A stretch of DNA of 64,000 nt from Porites lobata (lineage: Eukaryota; Cnidaria; Anthozoa; Scleractinia; Poritidae), in NCBI GenBank assembly GCA_942486035.1, contig CALNXK010000309.1:139501-203500 (forward strand), written 5' to 3'. Shown here piece after piece: positions 1 to 10,320 of the stretch (position 1 is the stretch's first letter; each line of letters begins with the position of its first letter). The notes beneath the pieces were generated by a model. That model was given only the letters and a program-made list of their open reading frames with translations, did no database searches and was not told the origin of the DNA. A program made the position numbers and the translations under genes.

Positions 1-19
1 AGTTCAGTAACATCTGTAA

Positions 20-100
20 ACCTGAAGAGGGCTGGTATGGCCAGCCGAAATATTGTTATAAAAAAACAATACACGTTGTTTTAAATCAGCTTTGCTGTAG
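20..100 (+). ncRNA. hammerhead-like fold (retroelement-associated), possible
   Basis: A CTGAAGA core is followed by a perfect 6-bp stem (GGCTGG/CCAGCC, loop TATGG), then GAAA, then a 7-bp hairpin (TATTGTT/AACAATA). This is the order of a hammerhead ribozyme: CUGANGA, stem II, GAAA, stem III. Penelope-like and other retroelements are known to carry such motifs. The expected U before the cleavage site is not evident, so it may be inactive or only a look-alike. It lies just upstream of a reverse transcriptase relic. Confidence 0.35.
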
Positions 101-148
101 TCTTCGGACTTCTCGTTCTTGTTTCTTTATATTTTGGCTGATTTGATC

Positions 149-364
149 TCTTTTCTAGAGATCCAACGTTTACAACTAGCAGGATCTTCGTCCACGGTTT
201 TTGCATTTAATTTAATAGTCTATTTAGATGATTTTCTTGTTATCGGAAGCACTTACCGCGATTGCAACGAAAAATATGACGCACTTTTGGTGCTACTTCA
301 GGATTTGGGTTTCTCAATAAGCTGGCGGAAGCTCGTTCCACCAACGCAATGTCCCACGTTCTGG
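149..364 (+). pseudogene. reverse transcriptase fragment (DIRS/Gypsy-like)
   Basis: A short open stretch contains VYLDDFLVIG, the YxDD active-site strand of a retrotransposon reverse transcriptase. It is followed by a C-x10-LL-x-LLQDLGFSISW block and an LVPPTQ block, the usual spacing downstream of YLDD in DIRS and Gypsy elements. Both ends are cut: there is no upstream palm or fingers and no RNase H. A TIR element begins about 90 bp downstream. DIRS is favoured weakly because a tyrosine-recombinase relic occurs elsewhere in the window, but that link is an inference. Confidence 0.6.
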
Positions 365-450
365 CAGGCAAATTAAATTGGGCTAAATTGGGCTTGCCGG
401 GTGGTGTACGGCGGGCGCACATAATTCAATGGCAAGTACGGCCAAATACT

Positions 451-729
451 GGGCGCTTTCCATTTAGTCGAAATTTCCGGAATTTCCGGTTCGGCGGTAA
501 ATGGAACACGTTTCGTCGGTTCGTCCCACTGGAAAATTCCCAGAAAAAGTGGAAAATCTAAAAAGGTGGTCCCGTACGTTTCTCGTAGTTTGCACCAGTT
601 CCAGGTCCACGGTCGGGCACCGCCACGTACCGGGGTTTACGACCAAATGGAACAACTTGTTACCAATCGGAAATTCAACTTTCGCTACCACCGAAATTTC
701 CGGGTTTTTTTCCTAAATGGAAAGCGCCC
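451..729. mobile_element. MITE with 17-bp perfect TIRs and ACT duplication
   Basis: The ends are GGGCGCTTTCCATTTAG and its exact reverse complement (713-729). Both are flanked by ACT (448-450 and 730-732), a probable 3-bp target duplication. The 279-bp interior is rich in short AAATTTCCGG-type inverted motifs and has no credible reading frame. Confidence 0.75.
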
Positions 730-829
730 ACTGTCTCAATCCTTTTACCGTGACCTACCGAGAATGATCAATACAAGCATTTGTCAAAGGTCGTGACTAG
801 AATGGATACTCCAAAATCAGGTATCCGCG

Positions 830-1167
830 CGGAGACTGGAACTGAATAAAATTATTTTTGGGCAAATTGCTCCGACTCTTGAGATAAGTATACAAAGACT
901 GAAGAAGGCTGAGATGAGAATGGTTACTCCAAAATATGGATCAAAGCCTACATAAAGGTTAGTTGTTTTTCACGTTCTTTGTAAGAGTTTAGTGCAAGGA
1001 GCAATGTCTGTTTAATTACAGTACCACTACCGCGATTGTCGTGTAAAGCTTATTTATAGCAAAGTATCTGTTTGGATAGCTCAGAATAAGATGGATACTT
1101 CAGAATAAGAATGGCCAAAATATGGAAGTTTTGGCCATCTGGATTATTATTACTGAACTTCCCAATA
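830..1167 (+). repeat. interspersed repeat copy A (inverted partner at 5707-6058)
   Basis: Runs from the GTATCCGCGCGGAGACTGG end to ACTGAACTTCCCAATA. It is closely matched, as reverse complement, by 5707-6058, with scattered substitutions and a few short indels. Bases 789-829 look like the tail of another unit of the same family, since the same tail is found next to copy B at 5650-5706. No coding capacity is seen. Confidence 0.75.
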
Positions 1168-1271
1168 CAAACATGATTGTTACGTTTACAAAGAGGGTAC
1201 AAATACAGTTAAGGTCAGTTAATTTTATGGGTTAGTTGATTCCAAGTGTTAACAATAGTAAAAAACACCTA

Positions 1272-2165
1272 AGAGACCTGTCATTTATTAGAGACGGGGG
1301 AGGGCTGGTGCAATTGGGGGGAAGGTCATTAAATTTTATGTAGCCAAAAAGGGGAGGGTCACCAAAAATTTAAGCTGGGCTTTGGGGAGGGCCATACCAT
1401 TTTTAGCAAACATTGCTGTTCACTTAAAATAAAAATAAATCAACAAATAAAATATATTATTTAACAAACAAGTCCCTTGCACAGTAAGCATTTTAAACTT
1501 TCATAATGATCAACCTGAACTACCCAACAACCCTACATATACGTCTTTTTCTTGATTTGTTTTTCAACAGCAACACACTGCGAAACATGTCTTTGCATTG
1601 ATCAAGTTTCTCATTAAGATATTTCAATTCACTGTTTACTCTTTTTTAGCTTCATCAAGCCTTGTAATAACAGCTTCATCAAACGATTTAGAATACTCTT
1701 CTCCTCGTATAAAATTACCAGTCTTTGAGTGAAACAGGGTGTTAAGGTGAGCTTTAATGCGTCTATCCATATCTAATATGTTCTCTAGTAACTCACTGAG
1801 CTTCATAATGTTCGCCTTCAGTATTAACTAATCAGCTGGGACAAGAACATAATCGGTTGTGTAAAATTTTCCAGCAGCACCAGGATTGTTCGTGCTCAAT
1901 ATTGCTTAAATGCATGAGGTGATCTTAGATACCTGTTCCTGAATGTCGTATTGGGGCCTCCCTTCATCACAAGGTAAAATTTGATCTCTTTTAATAATAC
2001 CTGTCATATCTTTTAGCGTGGGGAGGGTCATAACTATTTTGGGCCATACAAGGGGGAGGGTTACATTTTTTTCTGCAGGAAATTGGGGGAGGGCATAAAA
2101 AAAATTCACCTGGGAGAAAGAATTGCACCAGCCCTGCCCCCACCCTCTAATAAATGACAGGTCCC
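1272..2165. mobile_element. TIR element, about 0.9 kb, carrying a decayed ORF
   Basis: The left end (1274-1323: GACCTGTCATTTATTAGAG, then a G-rich stretch, then GGGCTGGTGCAATT) is matched in reverse complement at 2121-2163. The TIRs are about 45 bp and imperfect. The interior contains a minus-strand coding relic (1520-1893). Target duplications are not clear. Confidence 0.6.
1520..1893 (-). pseudogene. decayed coding fragment, helical protein, unknown
   Basis: One frame reads through about 90 codons with an internal stop after YVLVPAD. It includes MKLSELLENILDMDRRIKAH and FIRGEEYSKSFDEA. The reading continues in a shifted frame as SELKYLNEKLDQCKDMF, which has heptad-like leucines, and ends at a stop. 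One stop and one frameshift show that it is dead. I do not recognise the family. It sits inside the 1272-2165 TIR element and may be a remnant of that element's own protein. Confidence 0.4.
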
Positions 2166-2169
2166 TAAT

Positions 2170-3040
2170 TTACTTCAGGTCATACTTCTTGTAGCTTGGT
2201 GATCACTATTACAAGCTCAAGTTTCTAAAAAAAAAATGGTCCTGCAGATTGTATTAGTGTAGTGTCTCTGTATAGCTCTGATATAGGACCTGGAGCCTAC
2301 AGTGGCAGATCGGAACCTTCAGATAAGAAGAGGGGTGGGGCCGGGGGGTTTGGGGAGGATTCTCACCAGACCTTAAGGTGGCGGGAAGGAACCACTCATT
2401 CAGACCTTAAGGTACGGAGGAGCTCAATCTAGAAAAGAATTTTCTTGGCACTGTTGTCCTCAATTTGAACTAGAAATATGGAGGGCCAGGGACCTCCCTA
2501 GATCTACTGCTGGCCTCTGCCAGCCCGCCCATATTCACCTGCTATCTTTTTACATTTACTAGGAACTCTAGTATCAATCCAAATTATTTATCCTAAATAT
2601 TAGGATTTTTGCAAATTATTTATAGTTGCTTTTTTGCACTTGTATTTTGTTTTGTTTTGTTTTTCAAATCCTAGGAGCCTCATTGTCACCAAAACTCTCT
2701 GCCTTCCATACCCCTATTAAACACTGAACTTTCTGACAACAGTCCTCAGCCAAGTGGTACCATCATGGGGTTAAAAACTGTGGAAATAGGTCCTGTTGAT
2801 CCTAGGATGAATTCTTTTTCTTTTTCTTCCCCCTTTCTCCACTCAAGGGGGGAGGGGGGGGAGGGAAGGTGTTTTCCTTCCCCTCCCTGTGAGCTATTAC
2901 CTATTTCCTTGATTGTCTTCTGAGCTCCTGATGAGACAAGACCTTCAGCATTAAGCTGGTTATGGGCTATTTTTTGTTTTTCACTCAGTATGGTGAGCTT
3001 ATCATAAATTTAAAATGGAATAAAAATGATCATGCAGGTA
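2170..3040. other. no gene seen; low-complexity patches
   Basis: Contains G-rich and C-rich patches (2330-2360, 2850-2890) and T-rich tracts. No reading frame with recognisable protein features was found. Confidence 0.5.
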
Positions 3041-3045
3041 TATCC

Positions 3046-3297
3046 ATGTTGCAGCTGTAACAGGAGGAGGAGTTGGAGGACTGGAGGGTGTTGCAGTCAA
3101 ATGCTTGTGAGGAACAGAGAAACCAGTTGGAGAAAGAAATGAAGAAATAAAGAAAATTGGAGAAGGCTTCAAGAGAAATAGCAAATAAAATGAAAAAAAA
3201 AAAAAGAAAAAAAGAAAAAAGAAAACAGGAAAAAAAAACAATTTTCATTGAGGCCAAGCAGTTGGCTGCTCAGTTGCATGTCTGGGTAGCTTGACCA
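3046..3297 (+). pseudogene. coiled-coil coding relic with two stops
   Basis: A single plus-strand frame reads QEEELEDWRVLQSNACEEQ, then QLEKEMKK, a TAA, then RKLEKASREIANKM and a lysine-rich stretch, ending IEAKQLAAQLHVWVA and a stop. The charge pattern and leucine spacing suggest a coiled coil. A TAA also lies just upstream of QEEEL. Part of the lysine tract comes from A-rich low-complexity DNA. The family is not recognised. Confidence 0.35.
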
Positions 3298-3299
3298 TG

Positions 3300-4429
3300 T
3301 TTAATAAAATTCTCAAAACCACAAACAAACCACTCTAAGAATTTGATAAAATGTGTAAAACACATTGTTTATTACTTTTATAAAAAGAAAGTTGTTTGTT
3401 TACAATTCTACAACCATTTTTCATTTCTTCCTTTTCCTATAATTCTTTCCTCTGTTTTATTTTCCTCTTACTCTTTCTCCACGTCCACAATGTGCTTTTA
3501 TGTACCCTCTATACCTGGGGTGGAAAGTCACCTGAAAATTTGAAATTAGCCATGCATTAAATAAAGCTTCCATTATAATCATTCTTTCAGGAAATAAAGC
3601 TGCTACTTTGGCGGTAATTCTAAAAAGCACTGTGTTCCACGATACAGTGCCTTGATTCAGCAAAGAAGCCTTGACCCTTTTGTTTTAAAAGTTAAAGATT
3701 TTCTTTTGGTAGCAGAGAAAGGCCCCCAGTTCAGTGCATTACAAATAATTATCACCTACAAAGTGTGGTACCTGCCTAATAACAAAATGCATAACTAAAA
3801 TACTGATAAATAAATAATAATTATTGAAGTAGGGTATATCCAGGCCGTTTTAGCTTAACAAAACAAAAACACAAGGTAAGTCATTCTCATTTCTATTTTT
3901 GTCAAAAAATGGAATTTAGGACGTGTTTTGTTTATTGTCATACATTCTCTTATAAATTCAAAGTCCAACAAACTCCTTCAGAGTTTGGCTTACCTGTGGA
4001 TGGGGCAACATTTCATGACAGGATGGACAATAAAGGGGCTGCATTTTCAACACCTTCAATGTGACTTGAAATTACAAAGGTTCACACAGCAGATTCAGGA
4101 AGACAAAATGACTAACTTGGAATCACATAGTTTACATTTGCCAAAAGTAGCTAACATTGGGCCTTCTGGTCATAGAAAAGACTATAAAAGGATTTGGGTT
4201 CTGGTTGGTTTATTGTGCCAGATTCCCAGTGCACCAAAAGGTTGACCCAAGTATCCCACAGGTTGTGAGGGTCACTTTGGTTTTTATAATCTCATAAAGT
4301 ACCCATTCTTCTCACACTAAACTAAACAGCAACTTACCACTTAAAAGTGAAAAAAAAAATCAACCATAATATATAAGAAAACAGAAACAGTTTATGTTGA
4401 GCCATAAATTCAACAACTGTCTGCTATCC
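3300..4429. other. no supportable gene
   Basis: AT-rich sequence. The longest open stretch (3928-4245, +, 105 codons) has no motif, poor composition for a protein and no splice context I can defend. Confidence 0.5.
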
Positions 4430-5632
4430 CTTGGGGGGGTACTCCCTTATATGGCCTACATGGGGATGTGCCGCTGGACAGGGTATGGTTTTCGTCCTCT
4501 CTGTCCTGAACCGGGTATATAGTTTGGCACAAGTCTGTCCTAAACAGGGTATACAATTTCCTGCAAGTCTGCCCTAAACAGTGTGCATGATTTGTGCAAG
4601 TCTGTTCTAATTATAAACAGGGTGTTTCATGCATGATCGATTTCGTCTTAGGCATGGGTCGCACTTGGGAAAAGTTTTCATCTTTGCGGGCTAAAAAACC
4701 ACAAAAATTCGAAACCGCAACCGGAAAAGAAAACTTTTAGTCCAACCGAGGAGGGTCGCATTAGTGGGAGTTAATAGTTTTTGTTTTGACACATTGAGAA
4801 CTTAAGAACGCCAGATACCAGAAAACATTTTTCTCTTCTTCGTCGGAACCTTTGTCGAAGGATCATTTTCCTCCATTCCCAGTTTCAGGAGGATGGGACA
4901 GATAAAGAAGACCAGAAAGTGCTTGGATGCGAATAGTGCATTTGGCTTGAAGAATAACAAACCTGTGAAGTGTTTGCTTGTGCAGACGGGAACTGGTTCG
5001 CCTTCAATAGAGCTAGTTCCCGTAAAAACCTTAAAATAGCGAAGGTTTATAAGCGAGTGAAGTCCTTGCCTGTAGAGAGTTTTCGAAAAAAACTTGAAAT
5101 GGCGAAGGATAGCCTAGTAGAAGCCTCTTCGCGAAGGTCTGAAAATTCGACCCCGTTTATTTTAAATTGATCGTGTTTCAAATGGATCACGTTCATGACC
5201 AGGCGCTGACAGTTACCGCTGTGATTCCTATTGTTTAGCTCGAGTTTTCCAAAATCTGCCTGCCCCACCCAAGCATTACGGCGTCTTTGATGTTTTTGCC
5301 GATTTTCAAAGTTTTTTCTAACTTGAAAACTCGGGTCGCACTTAGCAATGTCCACCGATGACAGATTTCTACCGCAAGGTAAACAAATTCTTCCAAAAAT
5401 TTGCCAAGTGCGACCCATGCCTTAGTGCAAATGTTTGCAGATATTTAGTACGTCATCACCCAAAGCATGTTATTGTTCTTGGCACCCTGGTCTAAATAAG
5501 ATAAGTACAAGTTGACAGGTGTGCTTGATAACCTTGTCCCCATCTGAGGGAGTTGTCTTATCTGGGTACTAAAGTTGAGGGTGTTATCCTAGACAGGGTA
5601 TGGGTTTCAAACCCTCAGCGGCTCACCTACAC
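4430..5632. repeat. GGGTACTCCC-type interspersed repeat, split by a nested element
   Basis: The left part starts with a G run, GTACTCCCTTATATGG, followed by repeats of 'CAGGGTAT' and 'GTCTGTCCTAAACAGG'. The right part (5422-5632) ends with GACAGGGTATGGGTTTC. Related sequence occurs at 16370-16480 (opposite orientation) and 36470-36830. The interior 4651-5421 is a separate inserted element. Confidence 0.6.
4651..5421. mobile_element. nested TIR element, 18-bp perfect TIRs, TTA/TA duplication
   Basis: GGCATGGGTCGCACTTGG (4651-4668) is repeated as an exact reverse complement at 5404-5421. Both ends are bordered by TTA (4648-4650 and 5422-5424). It interrupts the 4430-5632 repeat. A 123-codon minus-strand open stretch inside shows no transposase motif, so it is probably non-autonomous. 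Confidence 0.75.
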
Positions 5633-5706
5633 CCAAACATTGGTCGAGTTCCAGTCTCCGAGCGGATACCTGATTTTGGAGTATTCATTCTAGTCACGAC
5701 CTTTTT

Positions 5707-6058
5707 ATATTGGGAAGTTCAGTAATAATAATCCAGATGGCCAAAACTTCCATATTTTCGCCATTCTTATTCTGAAGTATCCACCTTATTCTGAGCTATC
5801 CAAAACAGATACTTTGCTATGAATAAGCTTTACACGGCAGTCGCGGTAGTGGTACTGTAATTAAACAGACATTGTTTGTTCCTTGCACTAAATTCTTACA
5901 AAGAACGTGAAAAACAACTAACCTCTATGTAGGCTTTGATCCATATTTTGGAGTAACCATTCTCATCTCAGCTTTCTTCAGTCTTTGTATACTTACCTCA
6001 AGAGTCGGAGCAATTCGCCGAAAAATAATTTTATTCAGTTCCAGTCTCCGCGCGGATA
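5707..6058 (-). repeat. interspersed repeat copy B (inverted partner of 830-1167)
   Basis: Reverse-complement match to copy A over its whole length, ending at the CCGCGCGGATAC border. Copy B is followed at its other side (5650-5706) by the tail TAGTCACGACC and AGCGGATACC, so the CGCGGATACC-type motif brackets the unit at both ends. Confidence 0.75.
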
Positions 6059-6165
6059 CATTTGTCAAATGTGTCAGAAATGATCGTATTGAACGGCCAT
6101 GCGCCTGGATGCATGGCGGATGTCGTGATTCAGCATTAATACGAAACTGTTTTGTGAATTGCAAT

Positions 6166-8330
6166 ATGGCGCAAAGAGACGGTGGAAGTTCAAAGAGAGT
6201 CGGAAAAAAATAAGATCGATCAAGGGTCCTCGCTGAAGCAGCGGAGTTTCTCGCTGCTTGTGAACAAAAGCGAAAGAAGCCAAAGAATAGGACTGGCTCT
6301 GTTTTTTGGAAAAACCCGTCAACCGGTTTGAGAACGACTCACTCAACGTATCGCCCCTAGAAAAGGCCATAGAGCTTCGTCAGTTTAATATTCCTAAAGC
6401 AGGTGAATATTACTTGAAATTCTTAAACATTTTACTATTATATTAGGTGGGCTAATTTAGATGGTTTGTATCGGCTTTTTAATATAAAAACAGTGGAGCC
6501 AACATTCCAGGAGATGAAACGGATCATGCCTCTCAAGGTAGTTAATACATATTATAGTCAATCAGTTTTCTTTTTTCCGTTTCGTTCTATGGCCAAGGTG
6601 TTAAAAGATAAACGCAATATGTCCTGTTAAGTACGAAGAGTCCTTTTTTTCAGTCTGTGTTTGATGATCTTTGTGAACTAGGTTTCTTTGTTGGAAAGAT
6701 GGGACTATTAATTGTTCATTAGCCCTCGAACAAATTTTAAGAGTTTTTCTATAGCGTGCTTGCTGATATACATAGTAAAAGCTGGACATACTTAACCAAC
6801 AGGCTGTCATTGTGCTTTGACATTGCTAAGAAAATGGATTAATTGCATTGTTGCGTTTCCGAAGTTACCCATTTACACATAATTATTAGTTTTTTTCCTA
6901 GCAATTATGCTTTGTATGTTGCTGGTTCTTTAAGCAGGCAATGTAAAGCCAATCCTAAGTGGGTAAGAGTGGCTTGATTTGCCTGCATGCAATTTTTTTC
7001 CCCACAAGGAAAAAGTCCCCTTCATTCGTGAAGTCAAGGTGGCTGGATATTGTTTTCTGTCATGGCCCCTACAGATGCCCAAAAAATAATTTGGTTACAT
7101 AACCTTCCATCTTTCCCTCCTCCTTTGTCAACAGAATGCATATATGTTTCTAAAATGGAAGTTAGGAGTAATACAGTCAACTCTCTCTATAAGATGGACA
7201 CCCTTTTTAGAATGGACACCTAAAGTGTGTGCCTGCCTTTCTTTACTCCCTTTATTTACTCTCCATAAGACGGACATCTCTGTAAGACAGACACTTGGTG
7301 GTCCCAAAGGTGTCGGTCATAGAGGTAGTTGTCCAGGCATATTGTTCTGCTCAGCCTTAATTTTGTACCCAAATCTCCTGTTCACCAAGCTGAAGGCAAG
7401 ATCTGCTCAAATCCAATTTGTACACGTGATCGCCTGAAATCCTCAATTTTAGATGTTTTTAACAACAAATTTCATAAAGCTGTGAAGTTTTCTCTAACAA
7501 AACGTGTTTATAGCCTTTTTTTATGATTCAACCAACTAATGTTATTATGTTATGTATGGAAAACTGTTGGTCCATTTCATTAGGTTATTCTTTTTAAAAA
7601 AAGAAATGTTTATTTAATTTAATAATATTCATGTTTTGTTGCTTTTTCTAGACGTAAGTCAAATTTTGAGTGAATGCACTGCCTTATTCACTCAATCTCT
7701 TCCATCAACACAGTGGAATGAGAGGATATCAAATGTAGGTCAATCTTGGGTAAGAGTGCGCCCCAAAAAGACAAAAGACTTCCAGGATCATCTGAAAGTG
7801 GTTTTTTAAGATCTCTGGAGTATTTCTCTGTTATTAGAGGAAGGGTAAGCTCATTTTACAATGCTTACTGAATAAGCAATGGATAAATTTACAACCTTGA
7901 ACTTTCTCTGCCTTAAGTTTCTGTTCTTTTGTTTAATGGCCTCTACAGCAGAAGTGATTCCCGTACAAAACAGTTTCGAAGTAACTTACAACTCCGCACA
8001 TAATACTTCCTTTGTATTACCTTTGGCAGTAGCTAATTACCCTTGATAAAGATGTACCAATGGTTCATTCATATATTTTTGCTTAATATGTACTCAGCCT
8101 CCATGTGTATGTATGTACATGTTCATGTAGATGTTTTATTCATAATTTCAGGTTGGTGTGATAAATGACACTGCATTTAGCGTTGCCTTCAAAGAGTGGA
8201 AGTTCTGTCGCCATGAGTTAGACGTCCTGCAATCCAAGGATTTCATGGAGTGCCCAACTTGTGCCGTCTTCCAGCATTCAGCTCATGTTGATGGGAATGC
8301 TAAGCTTTATCGATACAAATCAGCTGGGAG
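6166..8330 (+). pseudogene. KDZ-type (Kyakuja-Dileera-Zisupton) transposase gene, decayed 5' part
   Basis: The best-preserved exon (8152-8330, acceptor TTTCAG, donor GTAACT) encodes FCRHELD, then a CPTC pair, then HVDGNAKLYRYKSAGR. CPxC followed by an (A/H)xDGN-KL-R strand is the start of the catalytic core in KDZ transposases, and the D of DGN would be the first catalytic acid. Exon 7652-7749 (acceptor TTCTAG, donor GTAAGA) joins it in phase 0 and encodes SECTALFTQSLPSTQW. A candidate first exon starts at ATG 6166 (MAQRDGGSSKRVGKK) but is cut by TAA and then shifts frame to NRFENDSLNVSPLEKAIEL before a GTGAAT donor. A small exon at 6494-6537 (EPTFQEMKRIMPLK) is possible, but its phase does not match the next exon. 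Nothing resembling the remaining catalytic region follows 8330. KDZ elements move as large DNA transposons; this copy is almost certainly dead. Confidence 0.55.
7171..7325 (+). repeat. Tc1/mariner-like MITE end fragment
   Basis: TACAGTCAACTCTCTCTATA followed by repeated 'TAAGAYGGACA' motifs resembles the terminal region of pogo/Tigger-type non-autonomous elements. The opposite end was not found nearby. It lies in an intron-like gap of the decayed KDZ gene. Confidence 0.4.
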
Positions 8331-8367
8331 GTAACTGTTATTGAAGAGGAGTCCATCTGTTAATAAT

Positions 8368-8856
8368 ATTTTTATTGCTGCTGATTTCAGACACATGTAT
8401 TCATAGGTTGCAAAAAATTAATGTGGGACGAACTTCAGATGGTGGGTGCTCTTTGGAGCCATTTCCAAGAAATTCAAGAGCTTTCCCGGGTGTGGCATAA
8501 GAGAAAATTGAATTTCCCCTGGCATGTTTGCAGACGTGGTATAAAACCACTACATCATAATCGCAGCCCTCATGCAAACAATCAGCCTATAATGCAAAGT
8601 TTATATTAATAATAAAGTTTTTTAAAACTTTATTATTAAAATATCAAATATATCCAATAATAAACAAAAAATAGAAACCTAAGTGATAGCCGAAAATACC
8701 AATGATTGATTTTTATTGCTGCTGATTTCAGACACATGTATTCATAGGTTGCGAAAAATTAATGTGGGATGAACTTCAGATGGTGGGTGCTCTTTGGAGC
8801 CATCTCCAAGAAATTCAAGAGCTTTCCCGGGTGTGGCATAAGGGAAAATTGAATTT
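8368..8856 (+). repeat. direct duplication of about 145 bp
   Basis: 8368-8512 and 8709-8856 are nearly identical, both starting TTTTTATTGCTGCTGATTTC and ending at a GAATTTC border, with a handful of substitutions. About 195 bp of AT-rich sequence separates them. The duplication lies directly downstream of the last KDZ exon. Confidence 0.8.
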
Positions 8857-8859
8857 CAG

Positions 8860-9559
8860 CAAACATACATACATACAAACATACTTGTATTCTGGGTAGA
8901 CTGTATTTCGTAAAGCGCTCAATTCATTTAATTGAAGAGCACACATGCATACATACATGGCCTTTATTAAAGTGTCTAATTGTTCTAGTGCCTCTTGGCA
9001 CTAACTGGGGACACAACAATAATTTTATTTTGTTCTTGCCACAAGTATATTTTGGCTTACTTCACAGAGGGTTTTTGTTTAGAAAACAACACCTATGTAC
9101 ATAATATGGGTGCTTCTCGTGTGTCACAGATGTTTCTCCTAGGGAAACATCCCGGGTGACAATTTGAGCTAGGAGAAATGACTGTATTCGCAGGCCTCTT
9201 ATTTTCTAAAATCTATAACACATTTTGTAACCTTGGCTAAAGAAGATAACTAAGCATTCAGGATCCTCTTTGAAAAAATAGGTGTCTTATAACTGAAATA
9301 TTATTGCAATGTAAGGGTACATAGATTTTGTATAAGGAATAAGTTTAAATACCACCACATACTCTCAGCTAAAATGTATTTTCTTTCCCTTCAGAAAATG
9401 AGAACCTCTTTAACAACCTACAATGTAAGTGCTCATTACCGTTTATGTAAGAACCTTTTTTGGCTAACTTAATTGGGAAAGTACAGGTTAGGGAACTGGT
9501 CAAAACTATATTACATGCTAGGGACCCACCACAATAAGTCGAGACTACTGTCTCTTCCT
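8860..9559. other. no gene seen
   Basis: AT-rich DNA with a short CATA/ACAT simple repeat near 8866-8885. No coding signal was found. Confidence 0.5.
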
Positions 9560-10320
9560 ATAGCCCCCTCCCCCTTTCCAGATATCCATGGCATCTTCCA
9601 TAGCCCCCCTCCCCTTCTCTTAACAGTGGCCCCACTTTCATCATGGGGAGACCCATGGTATCTGCTATGACCCCACCTCCCTTGATAGGAGACCCATGGT
9701 ATCTGCTATGACCCCACCTCCTTTCAAAGGAGACCCATGGTATCTGCTATGACCCCACCTCCTTTCAAAGGAGACCCATGGTATCTGCTATGACCCCACC
9801 TCCCTTGATAGGAGACCCATGGTATCTTCTATGACCCCACCTCCCTTGATAGGAGACCCATGGTATCTGCTATAACCCCACCTCCCTTGATAGGAGACCC
9901 ATGGTATCTGCTATGACCCCACCTCCCTTGATAGGAGACCCATGGTATCTGCTATGACCCCACCTCCCTTGATAGGAGACCCATGGTATCTGCTATGACC
10001 CCACCTCCTTTCAAAGGAGACCCATGGTATCTGCTATGACCCCACCTCCTTTCAAAGGAGACCCATGGTATCTGCTATGACCCCACCTCCCTTGATAGGA
10101 GACCCATGGTATCTTCTATGACCCCACCTCCCTTGATAGGAGACCCATGGTATCTGCTATAACCCCACCTCCCTTGATAGGAGACCCATGGTATCTGCTA
10201 TGACCCCACCTCCCTTGATAGGAGACCCATGGTATCTGCTATGACCCCACCTCCCTTGATAGGAGACCCATGGTATCTGCTATGACCCCACCTCCCTTAA
10301 AAAGAGACCCATGGTATCTG
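9560..10320 (+). repeat. 41-bp minisatellite with 7-unit higher-order repeat
   Basis: About 16 units of 41 bp share the core GGAGACCCATGGTATCTGCT followed by ATGACCCCACCTCC. Units alternate between a CTTGATA type and a TTTCAAA type. The pair of TTTCAAA units recurs at 9722/9763 and again at 10009/10051, with the TCTTCT and CTATAAC variants in the same order after each pair. This gives a 287-bp (7 x 41) higher-order period present twice. Degenerate units precede it from about 9560. Confidence 0.9.

Noticed and set aside
3928..4245. 105-codon plus-strand open frame
   Set aside because: No family motif, no splice context and a composition expected from AT-rich noise; left unannotated as a gene.
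5047..5418. 123-codon minus-strand open frame inside the nested TIR element
   Set aside because: No transposase or other domain motif; it overlaps the terminal repeat itself, so it is likely fortuitous.
9560..10320. CRISPR-like array
   Set aside because: Units are contiguous with no unique spacers, in an animal genome; it is a minisatellite. The same holds for 36850-37501.
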